Below the pieces are notes generated by a model. That model did not search any database. It was not told the DNA's origin and was given only the letters and a program-made list of their open reading frames with translations. This document shows positions 24,285-33,692 of a DNA stretch of 33,692 nucleotides, one piece after another. The stretch's first letter is position 1, and every line of letters starts with the position of its first letter. A program made the translations under genes and the position numbers. Origin of the DNA: Desulfuromonadales bacterium. GTDB taxonomy: Bacteria > Desulfobacterota > Desulfuromonadia > Desulfuromonadales > Syntrophotaleaceae. The DNA is taken from contig JAUWLU010000010.1 of NCBI GenBank assembly GCA_030613545.1, positions 1-33,692 of the forward strand, written 5' to 3'.

Positions 24285-25190
24285 TTAGCTGCCGCCAAGA
24301 AAAGACTGACGAGTTTCCTCAAAGGCCCCGGAAACTTCTTCGAGAACAGCGTCTACCGCTGCTTCATCGAGCTGCAGTTGGGCGGCGTGGGGGGTGCTCA
24401 GCAGTTGCAGGGATTCTTCGGCCTGGCGTTGGCCGATGCCGAGGCGTTGGCAGACGGTGCCGGCCAGGTTGACCGTCGCGAGCAGACGTTCCGTCGTTTG
24501 ATCGAACTCTCCGGCCGGTGGCGGGTCGGCGTGAAACAGGGTACAGGCCACCAGGGCCGGAGAGAAGTTCCAGCTGTCGAGCAACGCGGCGCCGATGGCG
24601 CTATGGGTGTAGGGGAAGTGTTTCCGTTCCAGGTTGGCCAGAGAGCCTTCCTGGTTGTAAACTCCCTGCATGACCTCGGCGTAATCTTCCGGGGCGAGAT
24701 TGTTCATGGCGATCTTGCCGATATGGCGCATCAAACCAGCCAGAAAGGCTTCCTCAGGGTCCAGGTTCCCTGCCTGGCGGGCAATGGCCCGGGCGCTCAG
24801 AGCGCTGCCGATCGAGTCTTCCACCAGCAGCTTTTCAATCAGGCCGAAGCGCTTGTTCAGAGTCTTCATGCCGGCGGCCAGAACCAGGCTCTTGAGGGTT
24901 TTCAGGCCCAGTATCGAAACGGCGCCTTCAAGGCTGGTGATCTGGCGCTGAAAGCTGTAGTAAGAACTGTTGGCCACCTTCAGCACACAGGCGGCCACCG
25001 CCGGATCCTTGGCGACAACCATGGCCAGTCCTTTGGCCGACCAGTCCGGATCCTGCGTGGCCATCAAAAATTCGGTGATGATATCGGCCATGGCCGGCAG
25101 ATCCTTGACCGCGGCGGCCGCGGCGGTCAGTTCCAGATTGCCTTCCGCCCATTGGCTAAAGGACCAGGTGCTCGTTTCGGGGTTTTCCAT
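24285..25190 (-). CDS. HDOD-domain protein
   Basis: A 301-residue cytoplasmic signalling protein made almost entirely of an HDOD domain (about 25-225), a catalytically degenerate relative of the HD phosphohydrolases. Landmarks are LPAMADIITEF, VVAKDPAVAACVLKVANSSYY, SLEGAVSILGLKTLKSLVL and LMRHIGKIAMNNLAPE. No C-terminal output domain is attached. HDOD proteins are common in this bacterial group and usually act as regulatory adaptors; the partner is unknown. The ATG at 25190 has GAGGAAC upstream. It may share a transcript with amrS (56-bp gap). Confidence 0.88.
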   Translation of the reverse strand: MENPETSTWSFSQWAEGNLELTAAAAAVKDLPAMADIITEFLMATQDPDWSAKGLAMVVAKDPAVAACVLKVANSSYYSFQRQITSLEGAVSILGLKTLKSLVLAAGMKTLNKRFGLIEKLLVEDSIGSALSARAIARQAGNLDPEEAFLAGLMRHIGKIAMNNLAPEDYAEVMQGVYNQEGSLANLERKHFPYTHSAIGAALLDSWNFSPALVACTLFHADPPPAGEFDQTTERLLATVNLAGTVCQRLGIGQRQAEESLQLLSTPHAAQLQLDEAAVDAVLEEVSGAFEETRQSFLGGS

Positions 25191-25277
25191 AGACTAAGTT
25201 CCTCGCTGGCTTCTATTCGATAAGAGAGACGCTTGCTCCCTCGGGCCATCAACAAGAGTGTCGAAGATTTCTGCAGT

Positions 25278-25307
25278 ACCTTAGCAAAACCGGTTCAGCA
25301 TCGTCAA
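25278..25307 (-). promoter_or_regulatory. Promoter candidate for the HDOD gene
   Basis: Minus-strand TTGACG (25307-25302) and TAAGGT (25283-25278) with an 18-bp spacer, about 88 bp upstream of the ATG, in the 203-bp gap after rodA. I saw no clear terminator for rodA in that gap. Confidence 0.45.
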
Positions 25308-25393
25308 TTCAGATATCCAATCGAGCAGTCTATGGGCAGCCCCGAACGTTGTGACTAAATCCCGGGTAGCGGCTCAGGCATGGCGTACAGCGG

Positions 25394-26491
25394 TCAAAAG
25401 GTAAAGCGCCGCATGCTGACATTGAGCAGCAGGCCAGCACCGAGCATGGTGGTGATCATGCTGGTGCCACCGTAGGAGAAGAGGGGCAGAGGAACCCCGA
25501 CCACCGGCAGCAGGCCAATGACCATGCCGAGATTGATGACAATGTGCCAGAACAGCATGGCCGAGACACCGAAAGCCAGAAAGGTGCCGAACAGGTCGGC
25601 GGCGTTGCGGGCCACATAGATGCCCCAGATGACGATCAGCAGGTAAAGACAGAGCAGGGTCAGGCTACCGCAGAAGCCCCACTCTTCGGCGAATACCGAA
25701 AAGGCGAAATCGGTATGCCGTTCCGGCAGAAAAGAGAGCTGTGACTGGGTGCCCTTCATGAACCCTTTGCCGAAAAATCCGCCACTGCCGACGGCAATTT
25801 TCGACTGAATGATGTGGTAGCCGGCACCGAGGGGGTCCCGCTCCGGGGCGAGGAAGGTCAGAATGCGCTGTTTCTGGTAGTCGTGGAGTAGAAACCAGCC
25901 GCCGCCGGCACCCCCTGCCGCCAGCACGGCCAGCGCCGCCAGGGTGCCTCTGCGAATGCCGGCGAACAGGCTCATGGTAAAGCCGATGAACAGAACGATG
26001 AGGGCGGTGCCGAGATCGGGTTGTTTCATGATCAGCAGCGCCGGCAGGCCGAGCAACACGAAGGGCAGCAACAGGTCGCCAAAGGAATAGCCGGCCAGGG
26101 TGTCCTGGCCGGCGAAGTAGCAGGCCAGGGCAATGATGATGACGATTTTCATGATTTCGCTCGGCTGCAGATTGAAAAAGCCGAGATCGAGCCAGCGGGT
26201 GGCTCCCATGGACGTCTTGCCAACCAGCAACACCGCCAGCAGCAACAGCAGGGTCAGGCCGTAGAGGATAAAGCCGAGGTGCTGCAGATGCCGATAGTCG
26301 ATAAAGCTCACCCCGGCGGCGAGCAGGATTCCTCCGCCCAGCCAGTAGATCTGTTTTAGATAGACCGGTGTCGACAGCGGCGACCAGGAAGAGGTGGCGC
26401 TGTAGAGGTTGGCGATGCCGATCAGGGCGGTTAGCACTACCAGCAGCAGCAGTGGCCAGTCGAAATGGGTTATCAGGCGGCGATCGAACAT
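25394..26491 (-). CDS. rodA: Rod-shape SEDS peptidoglycan glycosyltransferase RodA
   Basis: A polytopic inner-membrane glycosyltransferase (365 residues, about ten membrane segments) that polymerises lipid II for lateral wall growth, together with PBP2. I chose the ATG at 26491 (MFDRRLITHFDWPLLLLV), which has GGGAG about 9 nt upstream. The longer frame to 26698 translates the mrdA coding region out of frame. Family landmarks are GATRWLDLGFFNLQPSE, KQPDLGTALI, and the C-terminal PLFSYGGTSMI. It starts 4 nt after the mrdA stop, so the two are coupled, matching their function as one enzyme complex. It ends the mre operon. Confidence 0.94.
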   Translation of the reverse strand: MFDRRLITHFDWPLLLLVVLTALIGIANLYSATSSWSPLSTPVYLKQIYWLGGGILLAAGVSFIDYRHLQHLGFILYGLTLLLLLAVLLVGKTSMGATRWLDLGFFNLQPSEIMKIVIIIALACYFAGQDTLAGYSFGDLLLPFVLLGLPALLIMKQPDLGTALIVLFIGFTMSLFAGIRRGTLAALAVLAAGGAGGGWFLLHDYQKQRILTFLAPERDPLGAGYHIIQSKIAVGSGGFFGKGFMKGTQSQLSFLPERHTDFAFSVFAEEWGFCGSLTLLCLYLLIVIWGIYVARNAADLFGTFLAFGVSAMLFWHIVINLGMVIGLLPVVGVPLPLFSYGGTSMITTMLGAGLLLNVSMRRFTF

Positions 26492-26495
26492 GGCA

Positions 26496-28346
26496 CTAGT
26501 CTCCCTCGAATGCACCGTTAGCGGGCGGCGGTTGCAGCTTGAAGTAGCTGTCAAACATGGCCCTGGCGATGGGCGCGGCGGCGGTGCTGCCGTGGCTGCC
26601 GTGCTCGACCACCACCGCCACCGCAATTTCCGGATTGGCGGCCGGCGCGTAGGCGGTGAACAGGGCGTGGTCGCGCAGTCGGTAGGGAATCTCCGCATCC
26701 CGTTTTCGGCGCTTGCGTTGGTGAACGACTTGCGAGGTGCCGGTTTTGCCGGCGAAGGGCAGCTCCTTGATACGGCTCAGCCAGGCGGTGCCGCGCGGTT
26801 CGTTGACTACCGCCTCCAGACCGCGACGCAGGACGTCGAGATGGGACTGGTCGAGGTGGGCCTGTTGCACGACCTGCGGTTTCGTCTCCTGCCGAACCTT
26901 GCCGGCCATGTCCTCGATACGCTTGACCAGGTAGGGCCGCAGCACGGTGCCGCCGTTGGCCACGGTGGCCATCAGGGTGGCCAGTTGCAGCGGAGTGGTG
27001 AGGATATAGCCCTGGCCGATGGAAGCGATCAAGGTTTCGCCTCGGTACCAGCGGTCGTTGAACTTTTGTTGCTTCCACTGTTGGTCGGGAATCAGGCCCT
27101 GGCGTTCGCCGGTCAGCTCCAGCCCGGTCGGCGTTCCCAGACCGAGACGGCGGGCCATGGCGGCGATACGATCGATGCCGACCTGCTGACCGACCTCGTA
27201 AAACCAGACGTCGCAGCTTTCCTGCAGGGCCTTTTTCAGGTCGGTGATGCCATGGCCGCCCTTTTTCCAGCAGCGGAAGGTACGGTTGCCGACGGTCAAT
27301 TCGCCCTGGCAGTTGACCTTGGTGCGGGCCGTCGCCTGACCGCTTTCCAGGGCCGCCAGGACGGTGACGATCTTGAAGATCGAGCCGGGGGGATATTGGC
27401 CCTTGAGGGCGCGGTTCTGCAGGGGGTCAAGGGGATTGTGCAGCAGCTCGACCCATTCCTGGCCGGTGATGCCTCGGGCAAACAGGGACGGGTCGTAGCC
27501 GGGCTTGCTGACCATGGCCAGCACCTCTCCGGTACGCACATCGAGAGCCACCGCGGCACCGGCCTGGTCGCCAAAAGCCGCTTCGGTGGCCAGTTGCAGG
27601 TCGCGGTTGATGGTCAGGGTGACGCGATTGCCCGGCACCGGTTCCTGGGTTTTGAGGATGCGCAGCTTTTTCCCCTGAACGTCGACTTCCACTCGACGTT
27701 CGCCGGGAATGCCGTTCAGGTACTGTTCAAAGACCTTCTCCAGGCCGTTTTTGCCGACGAAATCGCCCGCATGATAGGCCCGGTAGGGCGCGGCGCGCAG
27801 TTCCTCTTCGGTAATTTCCCCCAGGTAGCCAAACAGATGAGCGGCCGATTCTCCATAGGGGTAAAAGCGCACCGGCCGCACCTCGGTCAGAATTCCTGGC
27901 AGTTCGACGGAATGCTCCATGACCTGCTCCAGGACGCTGCGGCTGACATCGTCAGCCAGAGGCACCGGCCGATAGCGGGGAAATCGTCGTCCGGCAGCCC
28001 AGCGTTTCTGCAGAATGGCCAGGTCGAGATCGAGGAGTTCGGCCATGCGCGCCAGCAGTTTTTCCGGATCCTCGACTTCCTGGCGCAATGCGGCGATGCG
28101 AAAGGCGGGCCGGTTGTCGACCAGCATGTGACCGTCCCGGTCGACGATCGATCCTCGCGGGGCGGCGATGGGAATATAGCGGGTGCGGTTCTTTTCCGAC
28201 AGGGCCTGGTAGGCGTCGGCCCGAATGATCTGTAGATACCAGAGCCGCAGGAACAGCAGCACGAAGATCGCCAGTGCCGCCAGGGAGGCGATGATAAAGC
28301 GTTTTTTCAGGGCCGGTGAGCCCGACCAGCCGGTGTTGAGGGCCAT
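26496..28346 (-). CDS. mrdA: Penicillin-binding protein 2 (elongasome transpeptidase)
   Basis: A class B PBP of 616 residues anchored by one N-terminal membrane helix (about 17-38, IIASLAALAIFVLLFLRLWY). A dimerisation region follows, then a transpeptidase domain with active-site Ser322 (PPGSIFKIV), the second motif SCD (ESCDVWFYEVG), and KTG (FAGKTGTSQ, about 532-534). It cross-links peptidoglycan during elongation with RodA, MreC and MreD. The ATG at 28346 has only a weak ribosome site, 16 nt after mreD; expression probably depends on coupling. Order and family support PBP2 rather than the septal PBP3. Confidence 0.94.
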   Translation of the reverse strand: MALNTGWSGSPALKKRFIIASLAALAIFVLLFLRLWYLQIIRADAYQALSEKNRTRYIPIAAPRGSIVDRDGHMLVDNRPAFRIAALRQEVEDPEKLLARMAELLDLDLAILQKRWAAGRRFPRYRPVPLADDVSRSVLEQVMEHSVELPGILTEVRPVRFYPYGESAAHLFGYLGEITEEELRAAPYRAYHAGDFVGKNGLEKVFEQYLNGIPGERRVEVDVQGKKLRILKTQEPVPGNRVTLTINRDLQLATEAAFGDQAGAAVALDVRTGEVLAMVSKPGYDPSLFARGITGQEWVELLHNPLDPLQNRALKGQYPPGSIFKIVTVLAALESGQATARTKVNCQGELTVGNRTFRCWKKGGHGITDLKKALQESCDVWFYEVGQQVGIDRIAAMARRLGLGTPTGLELTGERQGLIPDQQWKQQKFNDRWYRGETLIASIGQGYILTTPLQLATLMATVANGGTVLRPYLVKRIEDMAGKVRQETKPQVVQQAHLDQSHLDVLRRGLEAVVNEPRGTAWLSRIKELPFAGKTGTSQVVHQRKRRKRDAEIPYRLRDHALFTAYAPAANPEIAVAVVVEHGSHGSTAAAPIARAMFDSYFKLQPPPANGAFEGD

Positions 28347-28362
28347 GGGTAGCGAGTCCGGG

Positions 28363-28872
28363 TTACAGGCGTCTGGCCGTACTGCGCGTCGGCCGATGAC
28401 GACGCAGCCGCTGCAGGATATTGAGCAGCAGCCAGGCGCAAATCAGGTTGAGTAGAGACTGCAGCGGCAGGGAACGCAGGATGTTGCGCCAGACCGGTCC
28501 TGCATCGGTAAGAAAACCGAGCAGGAAAATCAGCATGGCGGCCTGAAGCAGGGTGCCGCACAGTACCATGAACAGCAGCAGGGCCGGGCTTTCGGCATTG
28601 AGTCGTTCGGCCAGCCCGCGCAGAATAAGATACAGGACCAGAAAAATCAGGCCGTAAAGTCCCAGGCAGCTGCCGGCGAAGCTGTCCTGCAGTAGGCCGA
28701 TGGTGTAGGCCGCAAGACCGGCGCTAAAGCCCTGACGGTAGAGCCCGAGGTAGATGACCAGAACCAGCAGCAGTTCAGGCTTCAAATGCAGGGGCAGCAG
28801 TGCGGGGGCCAGAGCGGATTCGACCAGAATGCCGGCGAGGCCGAGCAGGAAATAGCCGACCACTATATTCAT
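28363..28872 (-). CDS. mreD: Rod shape-determining protein MreD
   Basis: A small polytopic membrane protein of 169 residues with about five hydrophobic helices, the normal size for MreD. The sequence (GYFLLGLAGILVESALAPAL, LVLVIYLGLYRQG, GLLQDSFAGSCLGLYGL) fits the family. The ATG overlaps the mreC TGA as ATGA at 28869-28872, implying coupling. It is part of the elongasome membrane complex with MreC. Confidence 0.88.
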   Translation of the reverse strand: MNIVVGYFLLGLAGILVESALAPALLPLHLKPELLLVLVIYLGLYRQGFSAGLAAYTIGLLQDSFAGSCLGLYGLIFLVLYLILRGLAERLNAESPALLLFMVLCGTLLQAAMLIFLLGFLTDAGPVWRNILRSLPLQSLLNLICAWLLLNILQRLRRHRPTRSTARRL

Positions 28873-29687
28873 GGCGTTGCCCCCAGCAGCACCAGCACCT
28901 CTTCGAGGCGGGTGAAATCAACTTCCGGGATTACGGTGACGGTCTGAAAAAGGCCGTAAGTTTCCCCTTCGACATCGCTGGCTCGACCGAGGACCAGACC
29001 CTTGGGGAAAATGCCTCCGGTACCGGAGGTGATGATGTGGTCGCCGACCGCGATGTCGTCGCGGCGCAAGGCAAACTCGAGGGTCAGGTAGTCGCCCTGG
29101 CCGCGACAGATGGCTCGACTGCGGCTGCGCTGTACCAGGGCCGCCGCCGTAGACGAGGCGTCGGTAATCAGCAATATCCGCGATTGACGGGGCGTGCATT
29201 TGACGACCCGGCCGACGGCTCCTTCGGCGACCACCACCGGCAGCCCTTCCCGCAGGCCGTGCTGGCGGCCCTTATCGATGAGCACGGTGCGAAACAAACT
29301 GCTGGCGTCGACGGCGATGACCCGCGCGGCAACCCCGGAAAGACCGCTTGCTTCACGGAAATCGAGGAGCTTGCGCAGCCGTTCGTTGGCCAGACGCACC
29401 TCCTGCAGGTCGGTCAGTTCGCCCCGCAGTTGACGATTTTCAGCGCGCAGCGTTTCGTTCTGACGCTCTGTGTCGATCAGCCACAGGTAGCGACTCCATA
29501 ACCCGTCTGCCGTGCGACAGGTACTATCGAAGCTGTAAAGCAGCGGTGCGGCGATCTGCAACACGATCTTCTCGAACAGGGTCGTTTTGCTCTGGTGACG
29601 GAGGTTGGTCGAATAGAAGAGCAGGGCGGCCAGTACGAGACAGCCGGCCAGCAATCGAACGCGGTATTTACGAAGCAGCTCCAGCAT
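28869..29687 (-). CDS. mreC: Rod shape-determining protein MreC
   Basis: A bitopic elongasome protein of about 272 residues. It has an N-terminal membrane helix (LLAGCLVLAALLFYS), a periplasmic coiled coil (about 60-110, ENRQLRGELTDLQEVRLANERL) and a beta-rich domain. I use the ATG at 29687 (MLELLRKYRVRLLAG). The frame is open to a TTG at 29720, but neither start has a visible ribosome site, and the TTG abuts the T-run of the mreB terminator. Typical segments include ASGLSGVAARVIAVD, VVAEGAVGRVV and DDIAVGDHIITSGTGGIFPKG. Confidence 0.88.
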   Translation of the reverse strand: MLELLRKYRVRLLAGCLVLAALLFYSTNLRHQSKTTLFEKIVLQIAAPLLYSFDSTCRTADGLWSRYLWLIDTERQNETLRAENRQLRGELTDLQEVRLANERLRKLLDFREASGLSGVAARVIAVDASSLFRTVLIDKGRQHGLREGLPVVVAEGAVGRVVKCTPRQSRILLITDASSTAAALVQRSRSRAICRGQGDYLTLEFALRRDDIAVGDHIITSGTGGIFPKGLVLGRASDVEGETYGLFQTVTVIPEVDFTRLEEVLVLLGATP

Positions 29688-29722
29688 GGCGGTAAAATTC
29701 GAAGAAAAAGGGCCGGCCAAAG

Positions 29723-29747
29723 AAAAAAGAGGGCTTGGCGCCCTCTT
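29723..29747 (-). terminator. Rho-independent terminator between mreB and mreC
   Basis: On the minus strand AAGAGGGC pairs with GCCCTCTT over 8 bp (29727-29734 with 29740-29747) around a 5-base loop, followed by a run of six T residues. It faces transcripts coming from mreB and lies only about 36 bp before the mreC ATG. Confidence 0.82.
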
Positions 29748-29759
29748 GCTTGCTGAAAA

Positions 29760-29815
29760 ACCCTTGAAGGACCTTATTCAGCAAGGTCGTGAAAACATGC
29801 GACACCCTCAAGGCA
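29760..29815 (-). other. Structured RNA-like segment between mreB and mreC
   Basis: On the minus strand CCTTGAGGG and CCTTCAAGG pair over 9 bp with one G-T pair. They enclose an inner 5-bp hairpin (ACCTT/AAGGT). It lies directly ahead of the terminator. It could be a regulatory leader, a processing site or a decayed repeat. Confidence 0.4.
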
Positions 29816-29914
29816 AATAGCATCTGCTTGTAACAGACTTCTGGCGTATTTCGATCACCCAATCAGGGTTTTACGATCCCATAGATGCCGCAGCCTGCGA
29901 GGGAGAAAACCGTC

Positions 29915-31115
<1,201 letters not shown>

Positions 31116-31167
31116 TCCCCTTTTCGTTTGCAGCCTGAAAATATGCAGTCAAAAGGAGTCTTTGACG

Positions 31168-33126
31168 ATGCTGGATTTAATTCGAAGAAAACAGAAATCG
31201 GTGGTGGTCAAGATCGTGTTCTGGACCATTATTGCTGCCTTTGTCGGGACGATTTTCCTGGTCTGGGGCCAGGGCGGCCGCGGCACCGGAGCCGAGGGTG
31301 ACGTGGCGGTTAAGATTGATGGCCAGCGGGTGACCTTTGGCGATTTCCGCAATGCCTATGACAATATGCGGCGCCTCTACCAGAACATCTACCGCGAACG
31401 CTTCACTCCCGAGATGGAAGAACAGCTCGGTCTCGAAGGGCAGGCGCTGGAGAGGCTGATCAATCAGGCCCTGCTGTTGCAGGAAGCGGATGATCGGGAT
31501 ATCGAGGTATCCAAGAGCGAGTTGGTCGAGGCCATCGGCCGCATAACGGCTTTTCAGGTCGACGGCGCTTTCAGCAAGGAACAATACTTAAAAGTGCTCG
31601 CCTACGAGCGCCTGACCTCGGAGCAGTTCGAAGACAGCCAGCGCCGCCAGTTGCTGCTCGAAAAGGTTCGCCGGCAGATCGAAGAGGCGGCGACGGTCAG
31701 CGACGAAGAGGTTGCCGTGGAATACCGCCGCCGCAACGAAAAGATCAATCTGGCTTTTGTTCGCCTGGCGCCGGCCCTCTTTGAAGACGATGTAACCGTC
31801 ACCGATGAGGCGCTGCAGGGCTATTACGACGATCATCAGGAGCAGTTCCGGAAGGCCGAGACGGTGGCCTTGAACTATCTTAAGTTCAAATCGGCCCGTT
31901 ACGCAGCAGAGGTCGACCTCGGTGACGAAGCGCTGCAGACCTACTATCGTCGCCATCAGGCTCAGTTCGACGTCGCCGAGCAGGTTAAAGCCTCGCACAT
32001 TCTGCTGCGAGTCGATGCGGATGCCGATAAAAAAGTCAAACAGCAAAAGCGCCAGCTGGCCGAAAAGCTTCTCGGTCAGATCAAGACCAGGGACGGCAAG
32101 AATTTCGCCAAATTGGCCCGTCGTCATTCGGATGATGCCGGCAGCGCCGTTCAGGGTGGAGCGCTTGGCTATTTTGTCCGCGGCACCATGGTGCCGGCCT
32201 TTGAAGAGGCTGCCTTTGCCCTGCAGCCAGGCCAGGTGAGCGGCATCGTCGAGACCAATTTCGGTTATCATATCATTCTCTGTCAGGGGCGCATCGAAGC
32301 GGGGGTCAAAGAGCTGGCCGACGTTCTCGACGAGGTCAAAGCGGGGGTGATCAAGCAACAGTCCCGCCAGATGGCTCTGGAAAAGGCCATGGACGCATAT
32401 AATATTCAGCGCAAGAGCGGTGATCTGGCCGCGGCTGCCGAAGCCAATGGCCTGACCGTGAAGACGACCGGCGCCTTTGAGCGGGGCGCCACGATACCCG
32501 GCATCGGCAAGGCGGCGGAGCTCAATGAGGCGGCCTTTAAGCTCAAGGAAAATGAACTGGGTCGGCCGGTGCCTCTGGCCGACGCCATCTATCTGACCGC
32601 TCTTAAGGAGCGTCAGCCCAGCCATGTGCCCGAACTGGCGACGGTGCGGGCCGCCGTCGAAGCGGCCTATCGCCGCCAGGAAAGCCACACCCTGGCCCGC
32701 CAGACCGCCGAAAAGCTGCTGGCCGAGGTGCAGGGCGGTAAAACGCTGGCTGCCGCGGCTCGCAAGGCCAAGCAGAAGCTCGAGGAGACCGGCCTCTTCT
32801 CTCGCTCCTACGGTACTTTCGTGCCGCGCATCGGCAGCGCTGCCAATGTGGCCGAGGTGGCCTTCGAGCTGAGCAAAGAAAAGCCCGCCGCCGGCAAGGT
32901 TTTCGAGGTGGCCGGCAAATTTGTGGCCGTTGCCTTCAAGGCCCGGCAGCAGGCCGACATGACCAAGCTGGACGCAGAAAATCGCGGCGAGCTGGAGAAG
33001 GTCTTGCTCGCCCGAAAAAAAGAGACCCTGCTCGAAACCCGTCTTAAGGAACTGCGCAAAGAGGCCGATATCGATATCCATCCGGCCCTGCAAAACTCTC
33101 TCAAGGAAGAAGAACTGGCATCATGA
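31168..33126 (+). CDS. PpiD/SurA-type periplasmic peptidyl-prolyl isomerase chaperone
   Basis: A 652-residue protein anchored by one N-terminal membrane helix (about 12-34, [23 protein letters not shown] region) with the bulk in the periplasm. A SurA_N/PpiD-like helical chaperone region (about 45-250) is followed by a parvulin-type rotamase domain (about 270-370: [40 protein letters not shown]). A second, weaker parvulin-like or chaperone region follows. I chose the ATG at 31168 because AAAGGAG lies about 9 nt upstream; the frame is open 63 bp further without a ribosome site. It assists folding of outer-membrane and secreted proteins. It overlaps purC by ATGA, a coupling with no obvious functional logic. 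Confidence 0.9.
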   Translation: MLDLIRRKQKSVVVKIVFWTIIAAFVGTIFLVWGQGGRGTGAEGDVAVKIDGQRVTFGDFRNAYDNMRRLYQNIYRERFTPEMEEQLGLEGQALERLINQALLLQEADDRDIEVSKSELVEAIGRITAFQVDGAFSKEQYLKVLAYERLTSEQFEDSQRRQLLLEKVRRQIEEAATVSDEEVAVEYRRRNEKINLAFVRLAPALFEDDVTVTDEALQGYYDDHQEQFRKAETVALNYLKFKSARYAAEVDLGDEALQTYYRRHQAQFDVAEQVKASHILLRVDADADKKVKQQKRQLAEKLLGQIKTRDGKNFAKLARRHSDDAGSAVQGGALGYFVRGTMVPAFEEAAFALQPGQVSGIVETNFGYHIILCQGRIEAGVKELADVLDEVKAGVIKQQSRQMALEKAMDAYNIQRKSGDLAAAAEANGLTVKTTGAFERGATIPGIGKAAELNEAAFKLKENELGRPVPLADAIYLTALKERQPSHVPELATVRAAVEAAYRRQESHTLARQTAEKLLAEVQGGKTLAAAARKAKQKLEETGLFSRSYGTFVPRIGSAANVAEVAFELSKEKPAAGKVFEVAGKFVAVAFKARQQADMTKLDAENRGELEKVLLARKKETLLETRLKELRKEADIDIHPALQNSLKEEELAS

Positions 33127-33692
33127 GACCCATCGTATTGCAAAGCGACTGCAGCGATCTGCAGCTGGTCAACCGTGGCAAGGTCCGCGACATCTACGAT
33201 CTTGGCGAGCATCTGCTGATCGTCACCAGCGACCGTATTTCCGCCTTCGACGTGGTAATGAACGAAGGCATTCCCGACAAAGGCTTCGTGCTGACCCAGA
33301 TCTCCAAATTCTGGTTTGAGCGCATGGCCGATATCGTGCCCAATCATCTGCTGGCCACCGAGGTCAGCGATTTTCCGGCGGTAACCCACCAGTATCGCGA
33401 ACAGCTCGAAGGGCGCAGCATGCTGGTCAAAAAGGCCGCGCCGCTGCCCATCGAATGCATTGTGCGCGGCTATATCACCGGCTCCGGTTGGAAGGAATAC
33501 GGCCGCCAGGGCAGTGTCTGTGGCATTCCCCTGCCGGCCGGTCTGCAGGAGAGCCAGCAGCTCCCCGAGCCGATCTTCACCCCCTCGACCAAGGCTGAGC
33601 TGGGCGCCCACGACGAGAATATCTCTTTCGACCAGGCCGTCGAGCTGTGCGCGCCGGGGCTGGCCCAGCAGGCCAAGGAAGCAAGCCTGGCC
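33123..33692 (+). CDS. purC: Phosphoribosylaminoimidazole-succinocarboxamide synthase, partial (N-terminal 190 residues)
   Basis: SAICAR synthetase of purine biosynthesis, joining CAIR and aspartate with ATP. The ATG at 33123 overlaps the upstream TGA. Landmarks are [20 protein letters not shown] (ATP-binding start), [18 protein letters not shown], and [13 protein letters not shown]. The sequence is open to the window edge at codon 190. It belongs to the long form of about 296 residues, so roughly a third is missing. Confidence 0.95.
   Translation, partial: MRPIVLQSDCSDLQLVNRGKVRDIYDLGEHLLIVTSDRISAFDVVMNEGIPDKGFVLTQISKFWFERMADIVPNHLLATEVSDFPAVTHQYREQLEGRSMLVKKAAPLPIECIVRGYITGSGWKEYGRQGSVCGIPLPAGLQESQQLPEPIFTPSTKAELGAHDENISFDQAVELCAPGLAQQAKEASLA

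Noticed and set aside
26492-26698. N-terminal extension of rodA by 69 residues
   Set aside because: It is the mrdA coding region read out of frame; the ATG at 26491 has its own ribosome site.
26409-28235. 608-codon plus-strand frame opposite mrdA
   Set aside because: Antisense shadow of a clear PBP2 gene in high-GC sequence. The same applies to long frames opposite icd (13057-14601), the PpiD-like gene (31588-33093), hisS, the GGDEF gene and the HDOD gene.
29688-29862. 64-codon minus-strand frame across the mreB-mreC gap
   Set aside because: It runs through a terminator and the structured segment, has no ribosome site and looks like read-through of folded non-coding DNA.

Overview
The window reads as ordinary, densely packed chromosome from a Desulfuromonadales/Geobacterales-like bacterium (the former Deltaproteobacteria). 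The main reason is the block icd, mdh, korD, korA, korB, korC, which I know from Geobacter-type genomes that run the TCA cycle through a ferredoxin-linked 2-oxoglutarate oxidoreductase. Supporting signs are an AspRS with the non-discriminating signature, a LonB-like protease, an AmrS-type radical SAM enzyme and single-domain HDOD and GGDEF regulators. The genus is inferred, not proven. I see no tRNA, rRNA, CRISPR array, prophage or transposase gene.

Layout, left to right. 1-1365 (-): agmatine-to-putrescine genes aguA and aguB, aguB cut by the window edge. 1465-2973 (-): a DedA-PAP2 membrane phosphatase fusion. 3213-5621 (+): an ATP-dependent LonB-like protease. 5622-7907: small genes (an EI24/CysZ-like membrane protein and two unrecognised proteins) with terminators and two copies of a 150-bp repeat. 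8069-9010 (+): fbp. 9078-14583 (-): korC, korB, korA, korD, mdh and icd, with the third repeat copy in the icd leader. 14932-25190 (-): a LysM lipoprotein, aspS, hisS, a REC-GAF-GGDEF regulator, comEC, amrS and an HDOD protein. 25394-30958 (-): the elongasome set rodA, mrdA, mreD, mreC, mreB, transcribed from mreB toward rodA. 31168-33692 (+): a PpiD/SurA-type periplasmic chaperone and purC, overlapping by ATGA, purC cut by the edge.

How the genes work together. Icd makes 2-oxoglutarate, KorABCD interconverts 2-oxoglutarate and succinyl-CoA using ferredoxin, and Mdh handles malate/oxaloacetate, so this is the central carbon and electron-supply block; Fbp adds the gluconeogenic step. MreBCD, PBP2 and RodA build the lateral wall. 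AspS and HisS each have a good promoter of their own.

The least ordinary feature is a family of 150-bp, near-palindromic, transposase-free repeats: 5705-5854, 7300-7449 and 14634-14783 (inverted). All are exactly 150 bp and about 93 percent identical. Two are flanked by perfect 6-bp direct repeats, and deleting one copy restores a perfect 20-bp-arm terminator hairpin. All three lie in palindromic target sequence. This looks like a MITE-type element that targets hairpins, and one copy lies directly downstream of a TATAAT in front of icd. Everything else belongs to known families; I did not find a multi-gene system that I would call undescribed.
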